Counted from the first letter of the stretch, positions 1 to 8,794 are shown. The stretch is DNA of 64,000 nt from Neolewinella lacunae (GCF_014349155.1 NZ_JACSIT010000067.1:175799-239798), one strand, 5' to 3'. The notes: generated by a model from the sequence alone, not told the origin. Program-made: numbers and translations.

Positions 1-564
1 CTCACCCTGGGTTCCGATGTCTTCGATGTATTGCGGGAAAAAAGAGTAGAAAGCATCTTCATTCGCCTGGAGGTGAAAACCAACCCCTTGCCCTTCATCG
101 ACATCACCAACCTGGTGATTGCTACCAGCCCCACGCTGGCTCCCTTCGTAGGGCAACAACCCAGCACCACGACCTACTTTTTCTGGAGTAACGAGCATAA
201 AGAGCCCATCGCCGAGGTGGTCACCAACACCGTCAGCGGAGCAGTGGAAGACATGATGTACCGGCGGCCGGATACCCGGACGTCCACCAGCGCACCCGGG
301 CTGCTCCGCGTCACGGTTAATGTCTTCCCCAACCCTGCGGCCGACTGGGCAACTATCCAGGTGGATGGACTGCCCCAGGGGCAGTATGCCCTCACCCTAC
401 TCAATATGCTGGGCCGTACGGTAGCCGAGCGGTCTTTTTCCCCGGTGGGTAACCAAACGCGCCTGCGCCTGGACGTCAGCCACCTCCCGGGTGGAACCTA
501 CCTCTACAGTATCCGTAATGCGCGGGGGCGGATTATTACGACGCGGAGATTGCGGGTTAATTAG
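1..564 (+). CDS. Secreted protein with C-terminal T9SS type A sorting domain (5' partial)
   Basis: The reading frame is open from the first base, so the true start lies outside the window and only the last 187 or so codons are present. The final 75 residues match a type IX secretion type A sorting domain: VFPNPAADW (the usual FPNP motif), then LPQGQYALTLLNMLGRTV, LPGGTYLYSI and a basic end. That domain directs outer-membrane export and surface attachment or release. The upstream part is too short to assign a function. The gene ends at a TAG followed at once by a tandem repeat region. Confidence 0.85.
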   Translation, partial: LTLGSDVFDVLREKRVESIFIRLEVKTNPLPFIDITNLVIATSPTLAPFVGQQPSTTTYFFWSNEHKEPIAEVVTNTVSGAVEDMMYRRPDTRTSTSAPGLLRVTVNVFPNPAADWATIQVDGLPQGQYALTLLNMLGRTVAERSFSPVGNQTRLRLDVSHLPGGTYLYSIRNARGRIITTRRLRVN

Positions 565-880
565 TGTTTTTTTGAGCTTCGCTCTTTTTTGAACTACTAA
601 GTTCACTAAGTCCTGGAGCTTCGCTCTTTTTTTGAACCACTAAGTTCACTAAGTACACTAAGCTTTTGGGAGCTTCGCTCTTTTTTTGAACCACTAAGTT
701 CACTAAGAGCACTAAGCTTTTGGGAGCTTCGCTCTTTTTTTGAACCACTAAGTTCACTAAGTTTTTGGGCGCTACACTTGGTTGTTGAACCACTAAGGGC
801 ACGAAGAGGGACCAAGGAGTATTTGAGCTTCGCTCTTGTTTTCGAACCACTAAAGACACGAAGAGGGACTAAGTATGGGA
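565..880. repeat. Imperfect tandem array of the GAGCTTCGCTC / GAACCACTAAG repeat
   Basis: The string GAGCTTCGCTC begins at about 574, 616, 670, 724 and 825. Each copy is followed by a T-run and GAACCACTAAG, with TTCACTAAG in the first four. The units are 40-55 bp with variable spacers. The last unit carries the variant GACACGAAGAGGGACTAAG, which is also found near 11334. Open frames across this stretch are low-complexity repeats of the unit and are not taken as genes. Confidence 0.85.
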
Positions 881-1377
881 TGGGAGCTTAGCCACTTAGC
901 TAACATTCTGTCTTCATCATGCGCAAAGCCATCATTTGGCGCGCCGATGTCGCCAACGAAATACCGTTCTGTACATGCTGATGAATGTAGCTACCAGTAA
1001 GCTCGCCACAGACAAAACAATCAGTGTTTGTCCCTGTACCACGGTACATCCGGCATCCAAACAAAACCAAGTTCGGGTCGAATTGCCTTCCATCATTGAC
1101 AGCCCACGGACAATACCCGCGGTGGTGAAGATGAGCACATAGCAATAGTCGGGCACTTTCCTCAGCAACTTTATCATCTAGCGTAGTTTACAACTAAGTT
1201 ACTCGTGGCTTAGCTTTTGCTAAAATCCAAGCGACAAACCAAGAAGAATGCTCTACCAAATGATCGTTTTACCTCGAAACTAGCTTGCACCCTACTACTC
1301 AGTTGTAATCTACATCCCTAAACGCCCCCCGAGGAACTAGCTTAGATCACTAAGTTTTGGAATAAGTCGGGATAAAA
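881..1377. other. Intergenic region with no convincing gene
   Basis: About 500 bases between the repeat array and a terminator. Three overlapping frames of 68-81 codons exist in different frames and strands, which argues against any of them. The minus-strand frame 932-1177 would encode two hydrophobic stretches but has no recognisable family. Nothing else is seen. Confidence 0.5.
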
Positions 1378-1416
1378 AACTAAGAGACACCAAGCTTCCG
1401 CTGGTGTCTCTTAGTT
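1369..1416 (-). terminator. Rho-independent terminator of the TlpA-like gene
   Basis: A perfect 15-bp inverted repeat (AACTAAGAGACACCA at 1378-1392 and its complement at 1402-1416, 9-base loop) is followed on the minus strand by six T residues. It lies about 55 bases beyond the stop of the minus-strand gene that ends at 1471. Confidence 0.85.
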
Positions 1417-1445
1417 CCTCTTCGTGCCCTTAGTGGTTCAAAAAG
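1417..1445 (-). repeat. Inverted copy of the GAACCACTAAG repeat
   Basis: Read on the minus strand, this is TTTTTGAACCACTAAG followed by GGCACGAAGAGGA, the same unit as at 787-815 and 11340-11375. It lies between the stop codon and the terminator hairpin of the TlpA-like gene. Confidence 0.75.
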
Positions 1446-1470
1446 GAGGCTGAAAGCCGACCTTCCAATG

Positions 1471-2577
1471 CTAAATGTGCTCCTTCAGCGCCTGCTCAAT
1501 CGCCGCAGCGCCGCGTAAGCCCACCGCTGCAATTTTGCCCTCCCGGTCGATGAGGAAAGTCTTGGGAATACCAGTTACGCCGTAGGTCCGGCCCGCAGAG
1601 CTGTCCCACTTGGTCAGTTCACTGACGTGGTAGGGCCAGGAGAGTTTGTCTGCCGCAATGGCGTCCACCCAGCGGCGTTTTTGGTCTTCGTTGGCGGCGG
1701 CGATGTCCTGCGGGCTCATGCCCTGGGCGCGGCGGGTGTCAATGCCGTCGAGGCTGACGCTGAAGATGGTAAATCCGTCCTTTTTGTACTTGTTGTACAC
1801 TTCCACCACGTGGGGATTTTCACGGCGGCAAGGACCACACCAGCTGGCCCAAAAGTCGAGCAGGACAACCTGTCCTTTGAGGTCAGAAAGGGAATACTGC
1901 TTGCCATCGGGGCTCGACATCGTAATGTCGGGCGCGGGTTGGCCCACCTGGATGAGTTCCTGGCTCTGCTGCATGGCCAACTGCTGTTCCATGCTGCTGA
2001 TGAAATTGGCGTAGGTCGCTTTCATGGGGTCGTTCGCATCCAGGCGCGCAACGGCAGCTTTGTGGACGGGCAAACCGGCCGCACCGGCCCGCAGCAGGGC
2101 GTTGAAGGCGATAAAAGCGCCCGTCTGGGGGTTTTTGGTGCCCTCCACGATTGACTGGAGCTCTTCAATCGTCATGGTGCCCTGCCGCAAACGCTGCATG
2201 GCGGCCACCATTTCGGCCGAAGCCTCTGAGCCTTCCACGGTAAAGTCGTACTCGCCAAAGCTGGCCAGATTGCCTTTTACTTCCACTACCCCATCGCCTT
2301 TTTCTAGTACAATGAGGCCTTTTTGCGCGCCTACCCGGAGTTGATAAACACCGGGATCCAGCCCTTCTACAAAGCCGAGGGCAAAGCTGCCATCCGGCCC
2401 GATCGCCGCGCTGGCCAGTACTTCGTTCGAACCGTTAATGGCCACTTTATCGAGGTTGACCTGCAAGTTGGCCCCGCCGGCCAGTTCTCCTTTAATGAGG
2501 GTGCCTTCCGTTCCGCCGTTGCAGGCAAAAAAGACCGCCGCCAGCAGCAGTCCAGTAAAGTATTGCAAGAATTTCAT
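1471..2577 (-). CDS. TlpA/AhpC-type thiol-disulfide oxidoreductase lipoprotein
   Basis: Predicted periplasm-facing lipoprotein of 368 residues. The start at 2577 is chosen because it gives a clean lipoprotein signal (MKFLQYFTGLLLAAVFFAC); an upstream in-frame start would add 26 residues with no signal character. The N-terminal half resembles the DUF4369 domain common in Bacteroidota thioredoxins. The C-terminal half is a TlpA-like thioredoxin fold with the redox motif WCGPC in DFWASWCGPCRREN and a cis-Pro region at TGIPKTFLIDREG. The likely role is reduction of disulfides in the envelope; the substrate is unknown. It is followed by a strong terminator, so it is probably monocistronic. A second, divergent TlpA protein lies at 58172-59344. 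Confidence 0.88.
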   Translation of the reverse strand: MKFLQYFTGLLLAAVFFACNGGTEGTLIKGELAGGANLQVNLDKVAINGSNEVLASAAIGPDGSFALGFVEGLDPGVYQLRVGAQKGLIVLEKGDGVVEVKGNLASFGEYDFTVEGSEASAEMVAAMQRLRQGTMTIEELQSIVEGTKNPQTGAFIAFNALLRAGAAGLPVHKAAVARLDANDPMKATYANFISSMEQQLAMQQSQELIQVGQPAPDITMSSPDGKQYSLSDLKGQVVLLDFWASWCGPCRRENPHVVEVYNKYKKDGFTIFSVSLDGIDTRRAQGMSPQDIAAANEDQKRRWVDAIAADKLSWPYHVSELTKWDSSAGRTYGVTGIPKTFLIDREGKIAAVGLRGAAAIEQALKEHI

Positions 2578-2703
2578 GGGGAAATTATTTGAATTCAGAA
2601 AAGGTGTCAGGACCGTAGTTTGTTGTACGCACCCCGCAAATATACACACATTCACTTTTAAACGACACTTGTAGTTTCGTATTTTCCACGCTCCTTCAAA
2701 AGT

Positions 2704-2720
2704 GGCGCGGTCGCAGGTGC
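2704..2720 (+). repeat. Dispersed GGCGCGGNCGCAGGTGC element, short copy
   Basis: GGCGCGGTCGCAGGTGC, followed by a purine-rich tail containing AAGGAGCAGGG. It lies between the purL stop and the start of the TlpA gene. See the family description at 10247. Confidence 0.75.
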
Positions 2721-2765
2721 AAGGGAAGGTCGTAAGGAGCAGGGTAAGGCCGTACCCGGGCCAAT

Positions 2766-5006
2766 TTATTCTTCAAGGACAGCCCCAAGGGTAAGTTCGT
2801 GCATCACCATCCACTCCGCCAGTTCGCCCCAGTTTTCGCCGTCAACGGTCAGGTCATCCCCTTCCACGCGGCCCAGGACGGTAAAGCCCACGCCGGATTC
2901 CCGCAGGAAGTCTTCAAGCTGGGAGGTGCGGGCTTCGTCGGCCGTCACCACTACCCTACCCTGGGCCTCGCCGAACAAGAAGGCGTCTTTGCGGAAGGCC
3001 GCGCTGGTATCGATCCGGAAACCGTGGCCGCCCGCCATGGCCGACTCGGTCAGGCTCTGGAACAAGCCCCCATCGGAAACGTCGTGCGCCGACTTAATCA
3101 ACTCCTTGCGGATGAGGCCGGCGACGGCAGCGTGGAGTTCCTGCTCTTTTTTCAGGTCGAAGAAGGGCACCGGGCTGTGCTCAATGCCGTGGACCCGCCG
3201 CAGGTACTCGCTGGAGGCAATGTCGTCGTGGCTGTCGCCGAGCAGGTAAATGACGTCGTTCTGGTCTTTGAAGTCGAGCGTCATCCGGAACTTGACGTTG
3301 TCGAGGATGCCCAGCATGCCGATGGTGGGGGTTGGGTATACCGGCTCTACCCGGCCGCCCTCAAACTGGGATTGGTTATAGAAACTGACGTTGCCCCCGG
3401 TTACCGGCGTATTGAAAGCGCGGCAGGCATCGCCCATCCCTTTGATGGCGTGGACGAACTGGTAGTAGGCTTCCTTATTGTAAGGATTGCCGAAGTTGAG
3501 GCAGTTGGTAATCGCCACCGGCTCGCCGCCGGAACAGACGATGTTGCGGGCCGCTTCCGCTACGGCAATCATCGTCCCGCGGTAGGGGTCGGCGTAGACG
3601 TAGGTCGCGTTGCAGTCGGTAGTCACCACCAGGGCTTTTTTCGTGCCTTTGATCCGGACGAGCGCCGCATCGGAAGGCCGGTTTTCCGACATGCTGTTGG
3701 TGCGCACGGTACCGTCGTACTGATCGGTCACCCAGGCTTTTGACACCAGGTTAGGGCTCAGGAAGGTAGTGCGGGCGGCGGCTTTGAGGTCGTGGGGGAC
3801 GGGTACGTTTTCCGTCCGGAAGGCCTCCACCTTATCGAGGTAGGCGGGTCGGCTGTATTCCCGTTCGTAGACGGGGGCTCCGCCGCCGAGCACGAGGGGT
3901 TCGGAAGGGACGTCGGCCACCAACTTGCCCCCTGCGTAGAATTCCAGGCGGCCGGTGTCGGTCACTTCGCCGATCTGGGCGCATTCCAGGTCCCACTTTT
4001 CGAAGACGGCCAGCAAATCGGCTTCGCGTCCTTTCTTACCGACGATGAGCATGCGTTCCTGGCTTTCACTCAGGAGGATTTCCCACGGTGCCATGTTGGC
4101 CTGGCGGGTCGGGACCTTATCGAGGTCGATGCGCATTCCCGTGCCCGACTTGGCGGACATTTCGGAGGTAGAGCAGGTGATGCCCGCCGCGCCCATATCC
4201 TGCATACCGACAACGGCACCGGTTTTGATGACTTCCAGGCTGGCTTCCAGCAGGAGTTTTTCCTGGAAGGGGTCGCCCACCTGGACGGCTGGCAGGTCTT
4301 CAGCGCTGTCTTCGGTGAGGTCGGCCGAAGAAAAAGTAGCGCCGTGGATGCCGTCTTTGCCCGTAGCAGAGCCGACGATGAAAACGGGGTTGCCCGGGCC
4401 ATCGGCTACGGCACTGATCGTCTCTCCGTGGCGGACGATGCCGACGGACATGGCATTGACCAGGATGTTTTGGTTGTAGCTGGGGTGGAAGAAAACCTCT
4501 CCACCTACCACGGGCACGCCGAAGCAGTTGCCGTAGTCGCCAATACCTTTTACTACACCAGCGACCAGGTGTTTGGTGTGCCGCAGCGAGGGATCTCCGA
4601 AACGGAGGCTGTTGAGCGAGGCAATGGGACGGGCGCCCATGGTGAAAATATCGCGGTGGATGCCTCCTACGCCGGTGGCCGCGCCCTGGTAAGGCTCGAT
4701 GGCGCTGGGGTGGTTGTGGCTTTCAATTTTGAAGGCACAGGCCAGTCCATCGCCGATGTCTACCAGGCCCGCATTCTCTTCGCCGGCACCTACGAGCAGC
4801 TTTTCGCCGTCGCGCGGCAGGGTCTTAAGCCAGGTGATCGAGTTCTTGTAGGAGCAGTGCTCGGACCACATGACCGAAAAAATGCTGAGCTCATTGAAGT
4901 TGGGGACCCGGCCCATCAGGTCAACAATGCGCTGGTATTCCTCCGCCGTCAGGCCCAGGTTTTGGGCTACGGTAACGTCTACTTTTACTTCGGTGGCTGC
5001 CGCCAT
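2766..5006 (-). CDS. purL: Phosphoribosylformylglycinamidine synthase subunit PurL
   Basis: 746 residues, the usual length of the small, separate PurL. It converts FGAR to FGAM in purine synthesis using ATP and ammonia delivered by PurQ, with PurS as partner. The family signature region reads SHNHPSAIEPYQGAATGVGG followed by IHRDIFTMGARPI. MGAAGITCSTSEM, the repeated AIRS-like halves and SAHDVSDGGL are also as expected. The ATG start at 5006 gives MAAATEVKVDVTV and needs no adjustment. No purQ or purS lies nearby, so the purine genes are scattered in this genome. The gene stands alone between two lipoprotein genes on the same strand. Confidence 0.97.
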   Translation of the reverse strand: MAAATEVKVDVTVAQNLGLTAEEYQRIVDLMGRVPNFNELSIFSVMWSEHCSYKNSITWLKTLPRDGEKLLVGAGEENAGLVDIGDGLACAFKIESHNHPSAIEPYQGAATGVGGIHRDIFTMGARPIASLNSLRFGDPSLRHTKHLVAGVVKGIGDYGNCFGVPVVGGEVFFHPSYNQNILVNAMSVGIVRHGETISAVADGPGNPVFIVGSATGKDGIHGATFSSADLTEDSAEDLPAVQVGDPFQEKLLLEASLEVIKTGAVVGMQDMGAAGITCSTSEMSAKSGTGMRIDLDKVPTRQANMAPWEILLSESQERMLIVGKKGREADLLAVFEKWDLECAQIGEVTDTGRLEFYAGGKLVADVPSEPLVLGGGAPVYEREYSRPAYLDKVEAFRTENVPVPHDLKAAARTTFLSPNLVSKAWVTDQYDGTVRTNSMSENRPSDAALVRIKGTKKALVVTTDCNATYVYADPYRGTMIAVAEAARNIVCSGGEPVAITNCLNFGNPYNKEAYYQFVHAIKGMGDACRAFNTPVTGGNVSFYNQSQFEGGRVEPVYPTPTIGMLGILDNVKFRMTLDFKDQNDVIYLLGDSHDDIASSEYLRRVHGIEHSPVPFFDLKKEQELHAAVAGLIRKELIKSAHDVSDGGLFQSLTESAMAGGHGFRIDTSAAFRKDAFLFGEAQGRVVVTADEARTSQLEDFLRESGVGFTVLGRVEGDDLTVDGENWGELAEWMVMHELTLGAVLEE

Positions 5007-5138
5007 GGGGTGCTGTATTTGGGGTAAGGGGCAAAGATATAAGCGCCGGGCGACTTTTACAGGCTTAGCGGCAAGTATCGGCTGCCAGCCTAAGCTTTCT
5101 CCTATAAGACTTCCCCTGCATCCTGCGCCCGCGCCCCA

Positions 5139-5798
5139 TCAATCTTCGTAATAACTGAAACCGACGGAAAGGGGCCCAATGGCCAGTTCATAATCCCCCG
5201 GCTTGGTGATCCATTGCTCGTTGGGCCCGCGGGAGGCGAGGTCCTGGGGAGAGATGGTGAAACTGATCACTTTGCTTTCCCCGGCGGCGAGGCCTACCGG
5301 TTGGAAACTGCGCAGGCGGGGGGCACTGGCTTTAGGGTCCGCATTTTCCTCCCTGCTGAACAGCAGGACGGAGTGTTGGCCCGGCGCGCCACCCTTGTTC
5401 GTGACCATTACCGAGATGGTGAGGCTATCGCCTTTTTCCAGGCCCGGGGCGCTGAGCAGCAGGTTTTGGTAGACAAAATCCGGGTTGTGGAGGCCATCGC
5501 CAAACGGAGCGAGGGGGTTTACAGCGTTGGGCAGGGTCAGGTCATAGAGCTTGCCCTGGAGCAGCAGATCGATGACGGCCTGGGGTGTTGGACGGTCTTT
5601 CTCTTCCTGGGCCAGCCGGGCCATTTCGCTGTCCACGAAGGCCCGTTCGGCGGGGGTGAGGGAAGAGGAGTCGGACAACTCGGAGTGTGGCGCAGCGTTG
5701 GCCTGCCGCCCCAGTTCCGCTACGGGCAACTTTGAGGCGTGGGCGGATGCGGGGGTGTTGCAGGAAAGGAAGCTGAGCAGAAGCAGTGTTGTGATCAT
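5139..5798 (-). CDS. Lipoprotein with a fibronectin III-like domain of the GH3 beta-glucosidase type
   Basis: 219 residues. The N terminus MITTLLLLSFLSC is a short lipoprotein signal, so the mature protein should be lipid-anchored. Residues of about 100-215 resemble the Fn3-like domain at the C terminus of family 3 glycoside hydrolases: SLTISVMVTNKGGAPGQHSV, then LRSFQPVGLAAGESKVISF, then KPGDYELAIGP. The catalytic barrel of such enzymes is absent. The middle part (SLTPAERAFVDSEMARLAQE) is helical and unassigned. Function is unknown; a binding or scaffolding role at the surface is inference. Its stop lies 132 bases upstream of the purL start on the same strand. Confidence 0.7.
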   Translation of the reverse strand: MITTLLLLSFLSCNTPASAHASKLPVAELGRQANAAPHSELSDSSSLTPAERAFVDSEMARLAQEEKDRPTPQAVIDLLLQGKLYDLTLPNAVNPLAPFGDGLHNPDFVYQNLLLSAPGLEKGDSLTISVMVTNKGGAPGQHSVLLFSREENADPKASAPRLRSFQPVGLAAGESKVISFTISPQDLASRGPNEQWITKPGDYELAIGPLSVGFSYYED

Positions 5799-5876
5799 GG
5801 AGAGACGAAACTTAGGTTTACAGAATGGCCTAAATTTAATTCATTTGCCGCAGCTTTCTCCATCCATCCGCCGAAA

Positions 5877-6527
5877 TTACAGAAGCCCCTGGACGAGACT
5901 GACCAGGCCGGAAATCAGCATTTCAATGCCGATGCTCATTACCAGGAAGCCCATGATGCGGCTCAGGGCGGAAAGGCCCGTACGCCCCAGCAGGCGGAAC
6001 AGTACGGGGGCAAACTGCAGCACCACCCAGATGAGGAGGGCCATGGTCAGGATCACCGCCACAATGAGGCCGCGGCTCACCCATTCGCTCTGGGCGGCGA
6101 ACAGGCCGATGAGGAGCGAAATACTGCCCGGACCGGAAAGCATCGGCATGGCCATGGGCGTAAAACTGATGTCTTCGTTGTGCTGCACCTCGTCAGTCAT
6201 TTCCGGGCTCATGCGCCGTTTTTCGAACTGGTTATTGAGCAAACCGAAGCCGCTGTTGACGATGATGAGTCCGCCGGCAATACGCAATGCGTTGAGGCTG
6301 ATGCCAAAGAAATCGAGGATGAAAGAGCCGGCAAAGAAGAAGGTAATCAGGATGACGGAAAACCACAGGGAGGTCTTGCGCGCCATCACCGCCCGGTTGG
6401 TAGCCGGCATGTGGGAAGTGAGGGTGAGATACATCGGGACGGCGCCGAGGGGATTGACCACCGAAAAGAGGGAGCCGAGGGTGGCGAGAAAAAAAGTAAG
6501 CACTGGCGTAAATTCGAGTTGGGGCAA
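5877..6527 (-). CDS. MarC family integral membrane protein
   Basis: 216 residues with about six hydrophobic segments and the MarC/UPF0056 landmarks: LFSVVNPLGAVPMYLTLT near the N terminus, DFFGISLNALRIAGGLIIVNSGF, and TPMAMPMLSGPGSISLLI. Family members are inner-membrane proteins of unsettled function; the older link to multiple antibiotic resistance is not well supported. It is transcribed away from the Sua5 gene, and 156 bases separate the two starts. Confidence 0.93.
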   Translation of the reverse strand: MPQLEFTPVLTFFLATLGSLFSVVNPLGAVPMYLTLTSHMPATNRAVMARKTSLWFSVILITFFFAGSFILDFFGISLNALRIAGGLIIVNSGFGLLNNQFEKRRMSPEMTDEVQHNEDISFTPMAMPMLSGPGSISLLIGLFAAQSEWVSRGLIVAVILTMALLIWVVLQFAPVLFRLLGRTGLSALSRIMGFLVMSIGIEMLISGLVSLVQGLL

Positions 6528-6683
6528 AATGGGTGTCCGGCGGCTAACTCACCACTGGGCAATCAGGGAAAACGCGCGGTGCAAAGACAAGTTGCAACGC
6601 GGAGCGACTGCACCAAAATATCGCAAAAAATCCGGACTTTTGCGGCGCGTCCGCCGCTTTTGGCGACGCCACACCCCATCGCT

Positions 6684-7661
6684 TTGCCCGCCCCGATTAC
6701 TACCGACATTGCTGCTGCCGCCGAAGTGCTCCGCGCCGGAGGCCTGGTGGCCATCCCGACGGAAACGGTCTACGGCCTGGCCGGCAATGCCCTGAACGAA
6801 GCGGCGGTCGCCAAGATTTTTGCGGCCAAGAACCGCCCCAGCTTCGATCCGCTGATCCTGCACCAGTCCAGCGCCGAGCGGATCTTTGCTTTTACAACGG
6901 CCCCTTCACCTGCGGCCGCGCAACTCGCTGCCCACTGTTGGCCCGGGCCGCTGACCCTGGTGCTCAACAAACAAGCCGTGGTGCCCGACTTGGTATCGGC
7001 GGGCCTGGAGACGGTAGCCGTACGGGTTCCGCAACACCCCGTGGCGCGGCAGTTGCTGGAGCTGCTCGATTTCCCCCTGGCCGCCCCCAGCGCCAACCCC
7101 TTTGGCTACGTGAGCCCCACTACCGCCCAGCACGTAGCCGACCAACTCGGCGACCGCATCGACCTGATTCTCGACGGCGGTCCCTGCCAGATCGGCCTGG
7201 AAAGTACCATCGTCGGCTTCCCGGAGGGCGTCCCCACGGTGTACCGCAAAGGAGGCCTGCCCGTAGAAAGCCTGGAACAACTCCTGGGCCACCCCCTGGC
7301 GATCAATACCCACAGCAGCAGCCACCCTACGGCGCCGGGCATGCTCAGCCGCCATTATTCTCCGGGCGTGCCGTTGGACCTTTGGGCCGACCTGAAGCAA
7401 GTGGATGAGTTGCCTCCCGACAGCGCCGTAATTGGCTTTGGAATGGGCGGAACGCACTACCGCCGCGACGAAAATCGCCACCTGGACTTTTATGATCTTT
7501 CCCCCACGGGAAGTCTGGAGGAAGCGGCCCAGCAGCTCTTTTCCGTCCTGCGCCAAGTAGCCAAGCAAGACTACCTGCGGGCCGCCGCCGTCTTGGTGCC
7601 CGAACGGGGGCTAGGCCGCGCAATCAACGACCGGCTACGCCGCGCGGCAGTGGAGGAGTAA
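6684..7661 (+). CDS. L-threonylcarbamoyladenylate synthase (Sua5/YciO/YrdC family)
   Basis: Makes threonylcarbamoyl-AMP from threonine, bicarbonate and ATP for the t6A modification of ANN-decoding tRNAs. The YrdC core includes GGLVAIPTETVYGLAGNA, NRPSFDPLILH and PLAAPSANPFGYVSPT. A C-terminal Sua5 domain follows the linker TAPGMLSRHYSPGVPL, so this is the long two-domain form. No ATG lies near the expected N terminus. The TTG at 6684 gives MPAPITTDIAAAAEVL and 325 residues; a TTG at 6660 is the alternative. The open frame runs much further upstream, but that part is antisense to marC and is not coding. Confidence 0.92.
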   Translation: MPAPITTDIAAAAEVLRAGGLVAIPTETVYGLAGNALNEAAVAKIFAAKNRPSFDPLILHQSSAERIFAFTTAPSPAAAQLAAHCWPGPLTLVLNKQAVVPDLVSAGLETVAVRVPQHPVARQLLELLDFPLAAPSANPFGYVSPTTAQHVADQLGDRIDLILDGGPCQIGLESTIVGFPEGVPTVYRKGGLPVESLEQLLGHPLAINTHSSSHPTAPGMLSRHYSPGVPLDLWADLKQVDELPPDSAVIGFGMGGTHYRRDENRHLDFYDLSPTGSLEEAAQQLFSVLRQVAKQDYLRAAAVLVPERGLGRAINDRLRRAAVEE

Positions 7662-7717
7662 GGAAGATAAGCGGAACGGACGCGCGCTGGCCGCATACGA
7701 AAAGTACCGACAATTGC

Positions 7718-7725
7718 TAACTTTG
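7718..7725 (+). promoter_or_regulatory. Possible -7 promoter element
   Basis: TAACTTTG fits the Bacteroidota -7 consensus TAnnTTTG. It lies about 110 bases upstream of the small lipoprotein gene at 7835. No clear -33 TTTG is present, so this is tentative. Confidence 0.3.
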
Positions 7726-7834
7726 TCCGCCGCAAATGCGTTGCCAACGGGAACGACACTGCGGCTGAACACCGGATCAGCCGATCGTTTACTTGCCGAC
7801 TGCCAACCAATTTTTGTAGGACCAATCCACACTC

Positions 7835-8224
7835 ATGCGCTTTCCTCTTGCCCTGTGCTTCACCAGTTTATTTTTGGCCTCCTGCGGTGGTGATGTCAAC
7901 CCCGAGGCGGCCGCAACCATTGAAGGGCACTGGGAACTTTCCCGTGCCCTGCGCAACAACCTCGAAACGGGGATGCTCGAAGACCTGACTTTTACCTTCC
8001 GGCCCGACGGTACCTTTGAAACCAATCTGATGGGCAACGAAAGCCCTGGCACCTACGAATTCACGGGTACCGAACTGGTCACCGCTGGCGTCAGTTTACC
8101 GCTGACCTACAATGTCCGGGAGCTGACGGACAGCACACTGCACCTGCGCAGCACCTACCAGAGCTACCAGTTTGACTTCGAGATGAAACGTGCGGCGGCC
8201 AACGGCCACTCCGACGAATTGTAA
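7835..8224 (+). CDS. Small lipocalin-like lipoprotein
   Basis: 129 residues with lipoprotein signal MRFPLALCFTSLFLASC. After the anchor Cys comes GGDVNPEA, very like GEDVNPNY in the haloperoxidase-like lipoprotein at 14303-15667. The mature part reads like the lipocalin-type proteins of Bacteroidota: IEGHWELSRAL, LTFTFRPDGTFETN, GTYEFTGTELV and a series of short beta strands. Function is unknown. It is followed by an inverted repeat at 8235-8261 and faces the ACP-like gene convergently. Confidence 0.75.
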   Translation: MRFPLALCFTSLFLASCGGDVNPEAAATIEGHWELSRALRNNLETGMLEDLTFTFRPDGTFETNLMGNESPGTYEFTGTELVTAGVSLPLTYNVRELTDSTLHLRSTYQSYQFDFEMKRAAANGHSDEL

Positions 8225-8234
8225 TCGGTTGGAT

Positions 8235-8261
8235 GGGCATTTGGTCAGTAATCAAATGCCC
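8235..8261. terminator. Inverted repeat between convergent genes
   Basis: A perfect 9-bp inverted repeat, GGGCATTTG at 8235-8243 and CAAATGCCC at 8253-8261. It lies between the stops of the convergent genes at 8224 and 8271. There is no strong T-run, so a bidirectional terminator is likely but not proven. Confidence 0.5.
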
Positions 8262-8270
8262 GAACAATAA

Positions 8271-8531
8271 CTAGCGGAGGAAAAAGTGCTGGATGTCTCC
8301 CACGGTCTCGATCTGCGCCATTTCCTCTTCGGTGAGGTAATACTCCATGCGGCTCTCGAGGGAGGCAATGAGCAGCTTTACGTCCATTTGATCAAGGAAC
8401 AGATCGTCCTGGAGGCGGGTAAAGGTGTGCAGGCGTTCACCGGGGATGCGTAATTCATTGCTGAGGTTCGTCATCAGGTCGGCGGAGCGGGTAACAAAGC
8501 CCGTGGCCGGGTAAGCGGTTAAGTTGGTCAT
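8271..8531 (-). CDS. Acyl-carrier-protein-like small protein lacking the phosphopantetheine serine
   Basis: 86 residues from the ATG at 8531 (MTNLTAYPATGFVTRSADL); a longer frame upstream is rejected as it has no family character. The C-terminal half follows an acyl carrier protein closely: DDLFLDQMDVKLLIASLE aligns with the D-L-G-x-D-S-L-D helix II region, and EEMAQIETVGDIQHFFL aligns with the end of the domain. The serine that carries the 4'-phosphopantetheine in DSL is glutamine here (DQMD), so it cannot be loaded in the normal way. The role is unknown; a regulatory or structural ACP fold is inference. Confidence 0.75.
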   Translation of the reverse strand: MTNLTAYPATGFVTRSADLMTNLSNELRIPGERLHTFTRLQDDLFLDQMDVKLLIASLESRMEYYLTEEEMAQIETVGDIQHFFLR

Positions 8532-8767
8532 TTGGGTACAAAAGATTGGTTGGGGCCAATGGCAACTGCCCGGCGAAGGGGCGGGAATGTGCTGCCGGGC
8601 GTTGATTCCATTAGCGAATATTCGCTGCAAAGAACGTTGTGAGACCGCCAAGCGTTGCCTCGACAAAAAAAATTAGCCGCTTTTTTTTTACAGGCCCGGC
8701 TGGCCCGGAAACCCAAACTTAAGCCCGCCCGCCCGCACGCAGGGTACGCGATGTGCCCCCCCGGGCT

Positions 8768-8775
8768 TACCTTTG
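8768..8775 (+). promoter_or_regulatory. -7 promoter element of the LOG-family gene
   Basis: TACCTTTG matches the Bacteroidota -7 consensus TAnnTTTG exactly and lies 19 bases before the ATG at 8795. No good -33 box is visible. Confidence 0.45.
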
Positions 8776-8794
8776 CCCTCCCAAAAAAAATAGC

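Noticed and set aside
557..859. Open frames across the tandem repeats (plus and minus strands)
   Set aside because: They are translations of the 40-55 bp repeat unit, giving repeated NLVVQKKSEAPKSL-type strings with no independent coding signal.
565..880. CRISPR array
   Set aside because: The repeats are imperfect, spacers are not unique or of constant length, and no cas genes are present.
900..1177. Small membrane protein genes between 900 and 1177
   Set aside because: Three frames overlap on both strands with no start context or family; the hydrophobic stretches alone are not enough.
2799..5027. Long plus-strand open frames opposite purL
   Set aside because: They are antisense shadows of a GC-rich gene; the minus-strand purL product is unambiguous.
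5739..6683. Long upstream extension of the Sua5 reading frame
   Set aside because: It lies antisense to marC and reads as low-complexity His/Glu/Gln-rich sequence; the YrdC fold begins only after 6684.
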